A stretch of 64,000 bases of DNA from UBA4408 sp002389785 (GTDB taxonomy: Bacteria; Bacteroidota; Bacteroidia; UBA4408). The notes below the pieces were generated by a model, which had not been told where the DNA came from, ran no database searches, and saw nothing but the letters and a program-made list of their open reading frames with translations. Positions 18,016 to 27,736 of this stretch are shown piece by piece. The first letter of the stretch is position 1. Each line of letters opens with the position of its first letter. Position numbers and translations under genes: made by a program. The stretch lies in NCBI GenBank assembly GCA_035438985.1, contig DAORJK010000008.1:80143-144142 (forward strand), written 5' to 3'.

Positions 18016-18047
18016 AAGCCTTTCAGTTTTTGAAAGGCTTTTTTATT
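18016..18047 (+). terminator. Rho-independent terminator of the former tRNA gene
   Basis: The stem AAGCCTTTC/GAAAGGCTT (9 bp, perfect) with a 7-base loop is followed by TTTTATTT. It starts 12 bases after the tRNA discriminator base, as expected for the original tRNA transcript, which supports 18004 as the chromosomal side of the junction. Confidence 0.85.
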
Positions 18048-18121
18048 TAATGTATGTAAATCTATCTCTCGCAACTCTAAAGTCTATCGAGAGAGGTAAA
18101 CTAAAATAACCAGCCTCAAAA

Positions 18122-18895
18122 TCAATTCACCAGCACCTTATTTATTATTAAGCCAATTCCGGCCATCATTAGCAAAAACAATAAGGCGTAAGCAATTAAC
18201 AGACTTAAATAAATTAATCCGATGCGTTTCAATTTGCTGTATTCGGTAAAAATTTGGAAATAGGCCCACATAAATAGCAGTAAACTTACAATATCAATAC
18301 CCTTGTTAAGTAGCGATAATTCTTTGGTGTGATTGTATAAAACAATTATAGGAAACGCAACTAATCGAAGCACCAAACGCTGCGCAATAATAAATGCATT
18401 TAAAATTAAATGCTCAAAAAAACTATAATTCTTCTTCCTGAAACAAATCCATGAACCCAGTGCAAAAATGGGTATTTGAATCAAGGAAATGATTGAATAA
18501 TGTTGCGAAATCCAATTGCTTGCTGAAGATACCGTGTTTTTAAATTCCCCCATTTTTTCACCGTCGCCGGTAATTTGAATATTCTCGGCCAAGGTGTTGA
18601 TGTGAAAATAATAATTTAAAAAACCGTAAAATCCGGCTAACAGCAGCACCAGCGAAAGGGGTTTAAAATGCTTCACCCGCTTACCCGAAATAAATTCAAC
18701 TATGCTTTTTCCCGGTCTGCTGAATAACTCTTTTATGGTGAATAAAATTCCTTTATCTAAATGCAATAATCCATGTTGTATATCGTGCCAAATATAACTC
18801 AAGCTTAACCTGTCGGTCGAAGCCGATTGCCCGCAGTTACTGCAATAATTGCCTTTTAGTGCTTGAGCGCAATTTAAACAAGTTGTGTTTTTCAT
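18122..18895 (-). CDS. DUF3667 domain-containing membrane protein
   Basis: The 257-residue protein begins with a zinc-ribbon-like CLNCAQALKGNYCSNCGQ (Cys pairs at residues 5-8 and 16-19). This is followed by the DUF3667 signature with FTIKELFSRPGKSIVEFISG and RVKHFKPLSLVLLL, then four to five membrane segments to the C terminus. The family is widespread in Bacteroidota and its function is not known. The gene is the first clearly chromosomal gene right of the element and reads towards it. Its start at ATG 18895 is fixed by the Cys-rich N terminus. Confidence 0.9.
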   Translation of the reverse strand: MKNTTCLNCAQALKGNYCSNCGQSASTDRLSLSYIWHDIQHGLLHLDKGILFTIKELFSRPGKSIVEFISGKRVKHFKPLSLVLLLAGFYGFLNYYFHINTLAENIQITGDGEKMGEFKNTVSSASNWISQHYSIISLIQIPIFALGSWICFRKKNYSFFEHLILNAFIIAQRLVLRLVAFPIIVLYNHTKELSLLNKGIDIVSLLLFMWAYFQIFTEYSKLKRIGLIYLSLLIAYALLFLLMMAGIGLIINKVLVN

Positions 18896-18934
18896 GAGAT
18901 GTTTTTACTAAAAATAATAAGAATACTTCCTGTT

Positions 18935-19426
18935 TTATTCAGCGACTTCGGTTGGTGCATACATTTTTAAACCACGTTGCAAGCGATTAATAGCCTTTGC
19001 CATACGGTTAATTTTTGTCTCTTCTTTTTTGGCCGAATAAATCCATTGTATGTAATACTTTTTTTCGCTTTCACTTAATTTCTCAAAAAATTCAAATGCC
19101 ATGGGTTCATCGCGTAAACACAGCAACAATTCTTCCGGTACATCCAACGGTTCCTTATCTTCGTACAAAATAACATGCACTGTGTCGCCGGCTTGTTTTT
19201 TTATTTTTTTTCGAATTTCGGCGCGTACCGGCAAAAATAAATTTCCATTTCCCATAGGCATCAAATGGTATTTGCTAATTACAAATCCATCAATCGTACC
19301 TCTTACTTTTACCCAACCAAAATGAGCTCGCTTATCACTCGGTATTTCAGGTATTTGTGCATAGGTCCATCCGCCCTTTCCGGGATATTTTTCGAGTAAG
19401 TACTTTTTGTCAACCAAGGCTTTCAT
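18935..19426 (-). CDS. DUF1905 / YdeI-OmpD-associated family protein
   Basis: The protein has an N-terminal DUF1905 beta-barrel part (about residues 1-90; GWTYAQIPEIP, GWVKVRGTIDGF, LFLPVRAEIRKKI, GDTVHVILYED). A C-terminal YdeI/bacteriocin-protection helix bundle follows (FEKLSESEKKYYIQWI, KINRMAKAINRLQRGLKMY). I take ATG 19426 as the start; a TTG 15 bases further up extends the frame. The family's biochemical role is unclear. It lies 39 bases upstream of the DUF3667 gene on the same strand. Confidence 0.85.
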   Translation of the reverse strand: MKALVDKKYLLEKYPGKGGWTYAQIPEIPSDKRAHFGWVKVRGTIDGFVISKYHLMPMGNGNLFLPVRAEIRKKIKKQAGDTVHVILYEDKEPLDVPEELLLCLRDEPMAFEFFEKLSESEKKYYIQWIYSAKKEETKINRMAKAINRLQRGLKMYAPTEVAE

Positions 19427-19598
19427 CGTAGTAAAAAACAAGTATAATTTTCAAATTGGCTTGTATCGTTTGTTTACAAAACACACCCTAATCCTGAACA
19501 ATAACTGAAGCTTAGTAGCAAATTTATAAAACTTCGCAATGTGTAAAAATTTTTAGGCAGCATTCGCAAATTGCTAGCGGAAGGTAAATGCATCAAGC

Positions 19599-19606
19599 TA
19601 TATTTG
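19599..19606 (+). promoter_or_regulatory. Candidate -7 box for the asnB cluster
   Basis: TATATTTG fits TAnnTTTG and lies 58 bases before the asnB start. A TTG at 19571-19573 is the nearest -33 candidate, but its 25-base gap to the box is slightly long. Confidence 0.4.
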
Positions 19607-19664
19607 GGGCATTTGTGTTATATTCGCCCAATCGTTTTGAAGCGGTTAAACAATTATTTTAGCT

Positions 19665-21554
19665 ATGTGCGGAATTACCGGAGTATATAATTTAAATGGA
19701 GAGGCTTTTTCCTTGCATCATTTAAAGTTGATGGCCGAGGCTATTGCCCATCGAGGACCTGATGGGGAAGGGTATTTTGTAGAGGAAAATATTGCTTTGG
19801 CGCACAAACGTTTGTCCATACTCGATACCTCTGCTAGAGGTGCACAACCCATGAGCAGTAAGGATGGTAACTGGGTAATTACCTTTAATGGATGTGTTTA
19901 CAATTTCATGGAGCTCAAACAAGAGCTCATGCGCAAAGGGCACGAATTTGTTTCTACCACCGATACCGAAGTTATAAGTGAAGGATTGGCAGCCTATGGT
20001 CCCGGTTTTTTTGAACGACTCAATGGAATGTTTGCCATCGCCGCTTGGAATCGTAAAGAAAAATGCCTGTATCTTAGTCGCGATCGCTTTGGTGTAAAGC
20101 CTTTGTATTATTGGTTTTCGGGAAAAACCCTAGTGTTTGCTTCCGAAATTAAAGCCATTACCAAACATCCCGATTATAAAATGGAGCTCAATAAGCAGGC
20201 GCTTAACGAGTATTTTACCTTTCAAAATTTATTTTCGTACCGTACGCTTTTTCAAAATATTACCATGCTTCCGCCTGCCAATACGGTTCGTATTGACGCG
20301 CTTTCAAAAGAGGTATTGCACCGTTCGTGGTGGGATTATGATTTCACCCAAGCGGATGAAAACATGACTTTTGAAGAGGCAAAGGATGAAACCGAACGAT
20401 TGTTTAAACAAGCCGTTACCCGACAAATGATAGCCGATGTACCGGTTGGTTCTTACCTTTCGGGAGGAATGGATTCGGGCTCAATAACCGCAATTGCCAG
20501 TAAACAAGTGCAACGTCTCACCACTTTTACCTGTGGTTTTGATATGAGCAGTGTTACCGGTGTTGAAGCCAATTACGATGAACGCAGAGATGCCGAATTA
20601 ATGGCCAATTATTTTAAAACCGAACATTACGAACAAGTAATAAATGCGGGTGATTTAAGTTGGAGTTTGCCACGTGTGGTATATCATTTGGAAGATTTAC
20701 GTGTAGGAATGAGTTATCCCAATTACTACATCAGCCGATTGGCCAGTAAATTTGTTAAAGTATGCTTGCAGGGAACCGGAGGTGACGAATTGTATGGTGG
20801 CTATCCTTGGCGCTACTACCGTATTTTTAAATCGCTCAACCAGAAAGATTTTTTTAATCAGTATTACGATTTTTGGCAACGCTTGGTGCCGGATGGAGAT
20901 CGAGAACAATTGTTTACTCCAACGGTTCGCAAGGAAGTTGATTTTAATGAACCGCGTGAGGTATTTGAACGGGTGTTTACTTTTAACTCAAAGTTAAAAT
21001 ACGATACTCCTGAACAGCAAATTCAAAACTCCTTGTATTTTGAAATAAAAACTTTTTTACCCGGATTATTATTGGTGGGCGATAAGCTAAGTATGGCCAA
21101 TGGTTTAGAAGAACGATTTCCATTTTTGGATAATGACCTGGTAAATTTTGCACAAAAAATTCCGGTACGTCACAAGTTGGGGAATTTGGAAACGCAAAAA
21201 CGCATTGATGAAAATGAATTCCGCGACAAGCGAAAAGTGTATCAAGAATTCGACGATGGTAAAAATGTGTTGCGTAAAGCCATGTTGAATTTTATGCCCG
21301 AAAAAATTATAAATCGCAAAAAGCAAGGTTTCTCAGCTCCTGACGAAAGCTGGTACCGTGGCGAGAATGCCGATTTCGTAAAAGAACTTTTGCTCAATAA
21401 AAAAACCGTTTCATCCGAATTTATTGATCAAGCCTACATCCAGAAAATTGTAAACGAACATGTCAACGATAAGATTAATCACCGTTTGCTGATATGGAGT
21501 TTTTTAAATTTTGAGATGTGGTGTCGTTTGTTTTTAAACAATGAAAAATTTTAA
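19665..21554 (+). CDS. asnB: Asparagine synthase (glutamine-hydrolysing)
   Basis: The 629-residue enzyme starts MCGITGVYN, with Cys2 as the glutaminase nucleophile that fixes the start. AHRGPDGEG and the class II amidotransferase domain (about 1-210) follow. The synthetase domain has the ATP-binding loop YLSGGMDSGSI near residue 265 and GTGGDELYGGYPWRY near residue 370. The reaction is ATP-dependent amide transfer from glutamine to aspartate or a related acid. It heads a run of sugar-modification genes (acyltransferase 16 bases downstream, N-acetyl sugar amidotransferase next). It could therefore serve surface polysaccharide amidation rather than general asparagine supply, which is an inference from context. 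Confidence 0.93.
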   Translation: MCGITGVYNLNGEAFSLHHLKLMAEAIAHRGPDGEGYFVEENIALAHKRLSILDTSARGAQPMSSKDGNWVITFNGCVYNFMELKQELMRKGHEFVSTTDTEVISEGLAAYGPGFFERLNGMFAIAAWNRKEKCLYLSRDRFGVKPLYYWFSGKTLVFASEIKAITKHPDYKMELNKQALNEYFTFQNLFSYRTLFQNITMLPPANTVRIDALSKEVLHRSWWDYDFTQADENMTFEEAKDETERLFKQAVTRQMIADVPVGSYLSGGMDSGSITAIASKQVQRLTTFTCGFDMSSVTGVEANYDERRDAELMANYFKTEHYEQVINAGDLSWSLPRVVYHLEDLRVGMSYPNYYISRLASKFVKVCLQGTGGDELYGGYPWRYYRIFKSLNQKDFFNQYYDFWQRLVPDGDREQLFTPTVRKEVDFNEPREVFERVFTFNSKLKYDTPEQQIQNSLYFEIKTFLPGLLLVGDKLSMANGLEERFPFLDNDLVNFAQKIPVRHKLGNLETQKRIDENEFRDKRKVYQEFDDGKNVLRKAMLNFMPEKIINRKKQGFSAPDESWYRGENADFVKELLLNKKTVSSEFIDQAYIQKIVNEHVNDKINHRLLIWSFLNFEMWCRLFLNNEKF

Positions 21555-21570
21555 TTGAAGTATTACTGCC

Positions 21571-22092
21571 ATGTATCAATTATTTACCAAACGCTTATCG
21601 CTCTTATTGAGGCGGCTTTATCGAATAAAGCGAAGCACCATGATGCGCCTCCACAATCGGGTATTGCCCAGTAATGAACTGCTAAACGACCGTTGGGAAA
21701 AAGCCAAATACCTAGGATTTGGTGAAGGTTCAAGCATTTACGATTCAGCTACTGTATTCGGAAAAGTAAAGGTTGGAAAAGACACCTGGATTGGTCCTTT
21801 TACCATCCTTGATGGAAGCGGAGGATTAAGCATTGGAGATACTTGTTCCATTTCAACCGGAGTGCAAATATATTCCCACGATTCAGTAAAGTGGGCTGTT
21901 TCGGGAGGAAAGGAAAAATACGTGTACGATGCCACTTCCATTGGCAACCGTTGTTACATTGGCCCCAATGTGATTATCGCTAAAGGCTGTACACTGGGCG
22001 ATGGATGCATTGTTGGTGCAAATAGTTTTGTGAATAAATCATTTCCGGCCGGAAGCAAGATTGCTGGAAACCCGGCTAGAATACTAGAATAA
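21571..22092 (+). CDS. Hexapeptide-repeat (left-handed beta-helix) acyltransferase
   Basis: The 173-residue protein has a basic N terminus, then left-handed beta-helix hexapeptide repeats (VFGKVKVGKDTWIGPFTI, LSIGDTCSISTGVQIYSH, SIGNRCYIGPNVIIAKGCTL, AGNPARI at the end). His in YSHDSVKW is a candidate catalytic base. The family transfers acetyl groups from acetyl-CoA to sugars in O-antigen or capsule synthesis. It sits between asnB and the N-acetyl sugar amidotransferase, two bases upstream of the latter, so co-expression is likely. Confidence 0.85.
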   Translation: MYQLFTKRLSLLLRRLYRIKRSTMMRLHNRVLPSNELLNDRWEKAKYLGFGEGSSIYDSATVFGKVKVGKDTWIGPFTILDGSGGLSIGDTCSISTGVQIYSHDSVKWAVSGGKEKYVYDATSIGNRCYIGPNVIIAKGCTLGDGCIVGANSFVNKSFPAGSKIAGNPARILE

Positions 22093-22094
22093 GC

Positions 22095-23267
22095 ATGATA
22101 CAAAATCAGGATATTACCAAAGCAAGCGTTAAAATTTGCAGCCGTTGCATTTACGACGAACGTGTTGCCAGCATTAGTTTTGATGAAAAGGGAGTATGCA
22201 ATTATTGCAAGCAAGTTGACGATTTAAAACAACAATACGGAACCGGTGAGCAAGCAGGAGAAGCAAAATTGCAGGAAATTATTGCTGAAATAAAAAGAAA
22301 AGGCAAAGGCAAAACTTACGATTGTGTAGTAGGAGTGAGTGGAGGTACCGATTCATCGTACATGCTGCATTTGGCGATTCAATGGGGTTTACGACCGCTT
22401 GCTGTGCATTACGACAATACCTGGAACTCAGCCATTGCAACCGAAAATATTCGTAAAGTATTGGGCAAACTAAAAGTTGATTTGTATACCCACGTGGTGG
22501 ATAATAAAGAAGCCGATGATATTTTTCGCGCCTTTTTTTACGCCAGTGTAGCCGAGATTGAAGCAGCAACTGATTTGGCTTTGGCCGAAACCATGTATCG
22601 AGCAGCAGCGAAGCACAAAATTGGCTATGTACTCGAAGGGCATTCGTTTATTACAGAAGGAATTTCTCCGGTTGGACGAAATTATTTTGATGGAAAATAC
22701 ATACAATCCATTCATAAGCGTTTTGGTAAACGTCCCATGAAAACCTATCCTTTGATGACTTTTTGGAGGTTTATGTACTCGATACTTTTTTTGCGGATTA
22801 AAAAAATTCGACCTTATTGGTACATGGCTTACAACAAAGAAGATGCGCGTGCCTTTTTAGAAAAGGAATTTGGTTGGCAATATTATGGAGGTCATCATTT
22901 GGAAAATCGTATGACTGCTTTTTTCCACAGTTATTACATGCCGCAAAAGTTTACTACCGATTTTCGAAACAACACCCTTTCGGCTTTGGTGCGAAACGGC
23001 GTAATGACGCGTGAAGCGGCATGGGCAGAGTACAATACCGAACCTCATTTGGAAGCCGAATTATTGTCGTATTTTAAAAAGCGTCTCGAGTTGAGCGATG
23101 ATGAATTTAACAGAGTAATGGCATTGCCTCCTAAATCGTGGTATGAGTTTCCTACCTACAAAAAACGTTTTGAAATGCTTCGTCCCTTGTTTGCAGTGTT
23201 GGCAAAAGCCAATCTAGTGCCCATGAGTTTTTATTTGAAATATTGTTTTCCCGTAAAGCAAAATTAA
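22095..23267 (+). CDS. N-acetyl sugar amidotransferase (WbpG/PseA/WbuX-like)
   Basis: The 390-residue protein has the family N terminus with two Cys pairs (CSRCIYDE, CNYCKQ), likely a zinc site, and a PP-loop ATP site VGVSGGTDSSYML near residue 80. The family forms acetamidino groups on diacetamido sugars of O-antigens or flagellin, drawing ammonia from a HisH-like glutaminase bound to a HisF-like partner. Both partners occur downstream (24393 and 27737), so the three-part system is complete. Length is normal for the family. The exact sugar cannot be read from sequence. Confidence 0.9.
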   Translation: MIQNQDITKASVKICSRCIYDERVASISFDEKGVCNYCKQVDDLKQQYGTGEQAGEAKLQEIIAEIKRKGKGKTYDCVVGVSGGTDSSYMLHLAIQWGLRPLAVHYDNTWNSAIATENIRKVLGKLKVDLYTHVVDNKEADDIFRAFFYASVAEIEAATDLALAETMYRAAAKHKIGYVLEGHSFITEGISPVGRNYFDGKYIQSIHKRFGKRPMKTYPLMTFWRFMYSILFLRIKKIRPYWYMAYNKEDARAFLEKEFGWQYYGGHHLENRMTAFFHSYYMPQKFTTDFRNNTLSALVRNGVMTREAAWAEYNTEPHLEAELLSYFKKRLELSDDEFNRVMALPPKSWYEFPTYKKRFEMLRPLFAVLAKANLVPMSFYLKYCFPVKQN

Positions 23268-23306
23268 TTGTAACAGAAACACACAAGCATTTCATACTAT
23301 TTGCAA

Positions 23307-24317
23307 ATGAAAAAAGCATTCAAACTAACTGCTTCCATTTGTATTAGTTTGCTCATCGCTTTGTTCTTACTCGAAATTTCTTACCGATATTATTGGATTG
23401 ATTTTTATCGTGCCGAATTTAACCTGTTGAATTCAACCTTTAAAAAGGATACCAAAAAAACTATTCTCATTTTTGGCGATTCATTCAGTGCTTCGCCTGA
23501 TTCCTATGTTAAAAACTTGCGCGATTCATTTCCACAAATTGAATTTGTAAATGCAGCTGTCTCAGGAACCGGAATTCAAGAAGTTTCTGTAATGCTTGAT
23601 TATAGGGTAAATCAAGTGAATCCTTCCTTAGTGGTGTACCAAGTATATGTTGGGAATGATTTAACGGATATTGAAAAGCCGGTTAATTTTAAAACAGTAT
23701 CCTTTACCAAATCGGTCTATTGGAAACTGTGCAACTATTTGTATAGCTTGCGTTATCTCAATTACAAAGCAGGACAATTAAGCTTTTTACTTGGAATAAA
23801 CAAAGAGCAAGAAAAAGCAAGTTCTGTTGATGTGTTTTCCGCGCTGCAGTTTTCGCCTCGTGAAAAGCTCTATTTGCAAGCCGATTCAACCTTACCTGCT
23901 TCAATTATTTATTTGAATGAAAAATACAAACATGCACAGGACAAGTACATTCACGAATTGCGGTATCTGAATGGATATTTAAAGGCAAAAAAAATTCCTT
24001 TGTTGCTAGTAATTGTTCCACATTGTGCGCAGGTTAATGATCATTACGCAAATCATTTTAAAGAAATGGGAGCAGTAATCAATGAGCAACTTTATATGGG
24101 TACTAGCGATTATCCTTTTTATACTTTACTGAAAAAGCAATTACATTCTAATTCAATGGCAATAACCGCGAATCCATTAGAAAAATTTAGAATGCGCGAT
24201 ACTGCTTCTTATCGTTTGTATTTTGAAAATGATATACACTTAACCGCCAATGGGCAAAGCGAATTGGCGAAGTATTTAGTACCCTTGATTAAGGCGCCTT
24301 TGAATTGGGCACACTAA
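23307..24317 (+). CDS. Membrane-anchored SGNH/GDSL-like hydrolase
   Basis: From ATG 23307 (a TTG two codons earlier is unlikely) the protein has one N-terminal membrane segment (about residues 7-25). Block I of the SGNH fold follows as ILIFGDSFSAS with Ser, then VNAAVSGTGIQE (block II Gly) and YVGNDL (block III Asn). ENDIHLTANGQ holds the C-terminal Asp and His. The body should face the periplasm. Such proteins often add or remove acetyl groups on surface glycans, which fits the neighbouring sugar genes. It lies between the sugar amidotransferase and its HisH-like partner. Confidence 0.82.
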   Translation: MKKAFKLTASICISLLIALFLLEISYRYYWIDFYRAEFNLLNSTFKKDTKKTILIFGDSFSASPDSYVKNLRDSFPQIEFVNAAVSGTGIQEVSVMLDYRVNQVNPSLVVYQVYVGNDLTDIEKPVNFKTVSFTKSVYWKLCNYLYSLRYLNYKAGQLSFLLGINKEQEKASSVDVFSALQFSPREKLYLQADSTLPASIIYLNEKYKHAQDKYIHELRYLNGYLKAKKIPLLLVIVPHCAQVNDHYANHFKEMGAVINEQLYMGTSDYPFYTLLKKQLHSNSMAITANPLEKFRMRDTASYRLYFENDIHLTANGQSELAKYLVPLIKAPLNWAH

Positions 24318-24392
24318 AACACGAATGATTTCCACGAATGCAAACAAAAATTAACTTTGTTGCCCGATTATTTTGCATTAAAAGCAGTTGAT

Positions 24393-25004
24393 ATGATAAC
24401 CATTGTGAATTATGGAATGGGCAATTTGGGCTCCGTACAAAATATGTTTAAACGTATTGGAGTTGAAAGTTGCATCAGTTCAGACATTGCTGAAATTGAA
24501 AAGGCAAGTAAACTTTTATTACCCGGCGTAGGTTCCTTTGATGCTGCCATGAATCGCATTAATGAAGGAGGATTTAGGGCAGTGTTGGATAAAAAAGCAT
24601 TGGTTGAAAAAGTTCCTGTTTTAGGAATTTGTTTAGGAATGCAATTGCTGACCAATTCGAGTGAAGAAGGAAAAGAAAAGGGACTTGGTTGGATACCGGC
24701 TCAAACACTGGCATTTAAGTTTACGGAAGCACAGCAGCTTAAAATTCCACACATGGGATGGAACATAGCTCATCCGGCATCAAAAAGTAAATTAACCGAA
24801 AATTTTATTGAGGAATCGCGCTTTTATTTTGTGCATTCCTATTATGTAAAAGTTGAAAATGAAGCACATTCCATTCTGAAAACCAATTATGGCTTGAGTT
24901 TCGACTCGGGAATAGAGAAGGACAATATTTTTGGTGCACAATTTCATCCCGAAAAAAGCCACAAATTTGGGATGCGCTTTTTAGAAAGTTTCGCGAAAAT
25001 ATAG
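24393..25004 (+). CDS. hisH: HisH-like glutamine amidotransferase subunit
   Basis: I place the start at ATG 24393 (MITIVNYGMGNLGSV, the usual HisH N terminus); an upstream TTG adds 12 unlikely residues. The class I glutaminase triad is visible: Cys in LGICLGMQLL (about residue 80), and His and Glu in AQFHPEKSHKFG near the end. The protein releases ammonia from glutamine. No other histidine genes are nearby and a sugar amidotransferase is, so it is more likely the surface-sugar paralogue (HisH2 type) than the histidine enzyme. The partner HisF-like gene is separated from it by an inverted gene. Confidence 0.88.
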   Translation: MITIVNYGMGNLGSVQNMFKRIGVESCISSDIAEIEKASKLLLPGVGSFDAAMNRINEGGFRAVLDKKALVEKVPVLGICLGMQLLTNSSEEGKEKGLGWIPAQTLAFKFTEAQQLKIPHMGWNIAHPASKSKLTENFIEESRFYFVHSYYVKVENEAHSILKTNYGLSFDSGIEKDNIFGAQFHPEKSHKFGMRFLESFAKI

Positions 25005-25058
25005 TTAGCAAATAACTTCTCACCTCCACTTAAAAAACGTGCCTATTAGTAAAACTAA

Positions 25059-27476
25059 TTAGTGTTGCACAGTAAAGCTTTTCTTAAAGTGTTCTCCAAT
25101 GCGCATCAAATACAAACCTGAACTAAGCGGCAAGGTATTGATTGCAATTACTTCATTGCTAATTCGACCACTTAAAACTAATTTCCCATAGCAGTCAAAA
25201 ACATAGTAACTTGATCCAATTTCACTTTTATCCGTTTTAACATACAAGGTTTGCTGAGTAGGATTAGGATACAAAATCGTAGTGCTTTCTTTTCTTTTAA
25301 TAGGTGCAATTCCAACTCCCGAATCAACTTGCAAAAGGGCCACAGTAGAAGTATCGCTGCACAATCCTTTAGTTGCAATACAACGGATGAATACACTGTC
25401 GTTCCAAAGCGTTAAATTGTTTATGCTTAAAGTATTGCTGTTTGCTCCGATATACTGACCTGAATCAACGAGGTTTTGCCAAACACCCATGCTATCAATT
25501 TGCCATTGAAAGAGTACATTATTTTGAGTGGTACTAATACTAAAAGTAGCTGTATCGCCGGTTAATAAGGTTGTATCAAGGGGTTGTGAGCTGATTGGAA
25601 CGCAAACAATATTGTTCAATCGCCATGCATCATTCCATAAATTACCTGCCACCATCCAAAGCGATTCATCGTGTTTAAAAACAGAGGCAGCATGACGCGG
25701 AGGCCATGGAGTACCACGTAGGTTATGCCAATCTACTCCATTGTAACTGTACCATACATCGTTTCTATTTCCATTCACAGCATCGTAGCCATCCATCACC
25801 CAAACAGCCGAATCAAAAACTGCTACTTCGTGGTATTGGCGGGGTGCCCAAGGGGCATTTGCTGTAACTAAATTCCACGTTATACCATCGCTCGTATTCC
25901 ACACATCGTTATAAAATTTACGCACTCCATTGTAAGTTCCTCCGCCGAGTACCCACATTTTATTATCAAATACAACTTCTCCTTGAATTTGCGCGCGTGG
26001 CGACCAGCCGGCATGCTGTGTTACTTGTGTCCAGTTTATTCCGTCGGTGCTGCTCCATACATCGTTGTAGGCTGTGTCTTTTACATTGCTCCATCCAACA
26101 ATTTTTTGTCCACCCATAACCCACATTTTGTTATCAAAAACACAGCTCAGATGTGTCATACGTTCGCCCCAAGGAACAGTATCGCTGAGCAAGGTCCAAT
26201 TAACTCCATCGCTGCTGTTCCAAACATCTTTTTGCCAATGGTATTGCAATTCATCGCCACCCAAAATCCACATTTTGTTGTTGTATACCAGGTGACCAAA
26301 AGTATGTCTGGGTTCCCAAGGTCCACTCGAAATAAGACTCCAATTTGCCCCATCGTGCGAGCGCCATACTTCGTTGTTTGTAACTAACGGATAATTGTTC
26401 GGGTCAGTCGGGTTCCAACCTCCAACGAGGTACATCGAATCGTTATATGTGTAAGCACCGGCACCATCGCGAATTGAAAAAGGACCTGAATTAGTAACCG
26501 ATTGCCATTGGTATTTGCTAATTAAAAATGGAGCACTCAAGTCATATTTTGTTGAATCTGCAATGTCGGTTATTTTAATAATACAAGTGTTTCCGGGCAA
26601 GTTAGGAGTTATCCAGATGTATTCGCGCAAAGCAGATGCAACACTATCTTTTAATAAATTGTAGCTATTTCCGCCATCGAGCGAATATTCAATACGCACT
26701 TTGCTAATCATGAATTTATTTATCCACCGAATGGTATCGGCATAGCCAACAGGAAAAGCATCGGTTGCTGTAGGAGTAGAAATTACTATATCAGGATTGG
26801 TAAGATCGTTTAACGAATCAATTTCAGTGCTTGTTAATGCACGATTATAGATGGCAAAGTCATCCAAGTCGCCTTTCCAAGAGTAAGAGCCATTGCTCAA
26901 GGATATAGCACTGTTGTTTCCAATTGGCAACTTATAGTTTTTAGTGCCACCCAAAACTCCATCAAAATATATTTTCACGATAGAATCTTCCCGCAAAAAA
27001 ATCACATTGTGCCAAAATCCATCTGTGTATTCGCCCACACTTCCACTCACAATGTTGTTACTTCCTTGGCTGTTCCAAAATACAAAGTTGCCTCCCGAAT
27101 TATTAAAGGCAAAATTTAAATTACTGGTGTAAAGGTTGCCATCGTTAATATTTATAGGTTGTTGACGAGTGTTATTGGTTGATCGAAACCACAAAGAAAT
27201 GGTAAAACTGCTGTCGAAAGGAGTGTACGGAGCAGGTGGAATAAGCAGTTGACTAAGTCCTACAAAATTATAGGCCGAATTTGGTGTGTTATAGCGGTCG
27301 TTCGTGAGTGTCACATTGGTACCCGCAATCGCATGGTTTGCAAATCCACTTTCATCGTTGCTATTGCCATTAAATGGATACCAGCCAATTAATCCTTGCG
27401 CAGGCAAATTTGCCGGTAATTGTGCATTAGCATTCAGTAAGATGCTTGAAAAAATAACAAGAAAAATGTACTTCAT
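25059..27476 (-). CDS. T9SS-secreted LamG and Kelch-like protein
   Basis: The 805-residue protein has a signal peptide (residues 1-18, LLNANA) and a LamG/concanavalin-like domain (about 20-225; GLIGWYPFNGNSNDES, FTISLWFRS, GDLDDFAIYNRALTSTEID). A short Ig-like part comes next (SKVRIEYSLDGGNSY), then six to seven Kelch-type blades repeating W-x-R-x-x-H-x-x-x-V-x-x-x-K-x-W-x-x-GG and VW-S-D-G-x-NW. An Ig-like module and a T9SS sorting domain (ILYPNPTQQTLYV ... SSGLYLMRIGEHFKKSF) follow. It is a surface or secreted protein of unknown substrate. It lies inverted between the hisH-like and hisF-like genes, so it interrupts what is one operon elsewhere. Confidence 0.87.
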   Translation of the reverse strand: MKYIFLVIFSSILLNANAQLPANLPAQGLIGWYPFNGNSNDESGFANHAIAGTNVTLTNDRYNTPNSAYNFVGLSQLLIPPAPYTPFDSSFTISLWFRSTNNTRQQPININDGNLYTSNLNFAFNNSGGNFVFWNSQGSNNIVSGSVGEYTDGFWHNVIFLREDSIVKIYFDGVLGGTKNYKLPIGNNSAISLSNGSYSWKGDLDDFAIYNRALTSTEIDSLNDLTNPDIVISTPTATDAFPVGYADTIRWINKFMISKVRIEYSLDGGNSYNLLKDSVASALREYIWITPNLPGNTCIIKITDIADSTKYDLSAPFLISKYQWQSVTNSGPFSIRDGAGAYTYNDSMYLVGGWNPTDPNNYPLVTNNEVWRSHDGANWSLISSGPWEPRHTFGHLVYNNKMWILGGDELQYHWQKDVWNSSDGVNWTLLSDTVPWGERMTHLSCVFDNKMWVMGGQKIVGWSNVKDTAYNDVWSSTDGINWTQVTQHAGWSPRAQIQGEVVFDNKMWVLGGGTYNGVRKFYNDVWNTSDGITWNLVTANAPWAPRQYHEVAVFDSAVWVMDGYDAVNGNRNDVWYSYNGVDWHNLRGTPWPPRHAASVFKHDESLWMVAGNLWNDAWRLNNIVCVPISSQPLDTTLLTGDTATFSISTTQNNVLFQWQIDSMGVWQNLVDSGQYIGANSNTLSINNLTLWNDSVFIRCIATKGLCSDTSTVALLQVDSGVGIAPIKRKESTTILYPNPTQQTLYVKTDKSEIGSSYYVFDCYGKLVLSGRISNEVIAINTLPLSSGLYLMRIGEHFKKSFTVQH

Positions 27477-27736
27477 ATTTAAATGGGTTGCTAGTAGGTT
27501 GTTCCGGTATTGTGTAGTGCGAATTGTTTATGAATCATAATTGCCTGCTACGCTAGAATAAAGTTTTAAAGCAAGCAAAAATAATCAATTTCACTAGCTA
27601 ATTGGTAATCTATGTTAAAATGAGGAATAACCAAGCCTTGGCCATCGAAGCTGCTTGCATTTTTACCAACAGTATATTTTTCTTTACTTCGCACCTGCAA
27701 AAAATGTATCTTAAATTTTAAATAAAGCTACTAAAA

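Noticed and set aside
17880..18074. 64-codon minus-strand frame containing PARFERATYCLEGS
   Set aside because: It is the antisense translation of the tRNA-Arg fragment, a well-known false protein pattern.
25983..26387. 134-codon plus-strand frame inside the Kelch gene
   Set aside because: Shadow of regular Kelch blades; repeats in the protein create repeats in the shadow.
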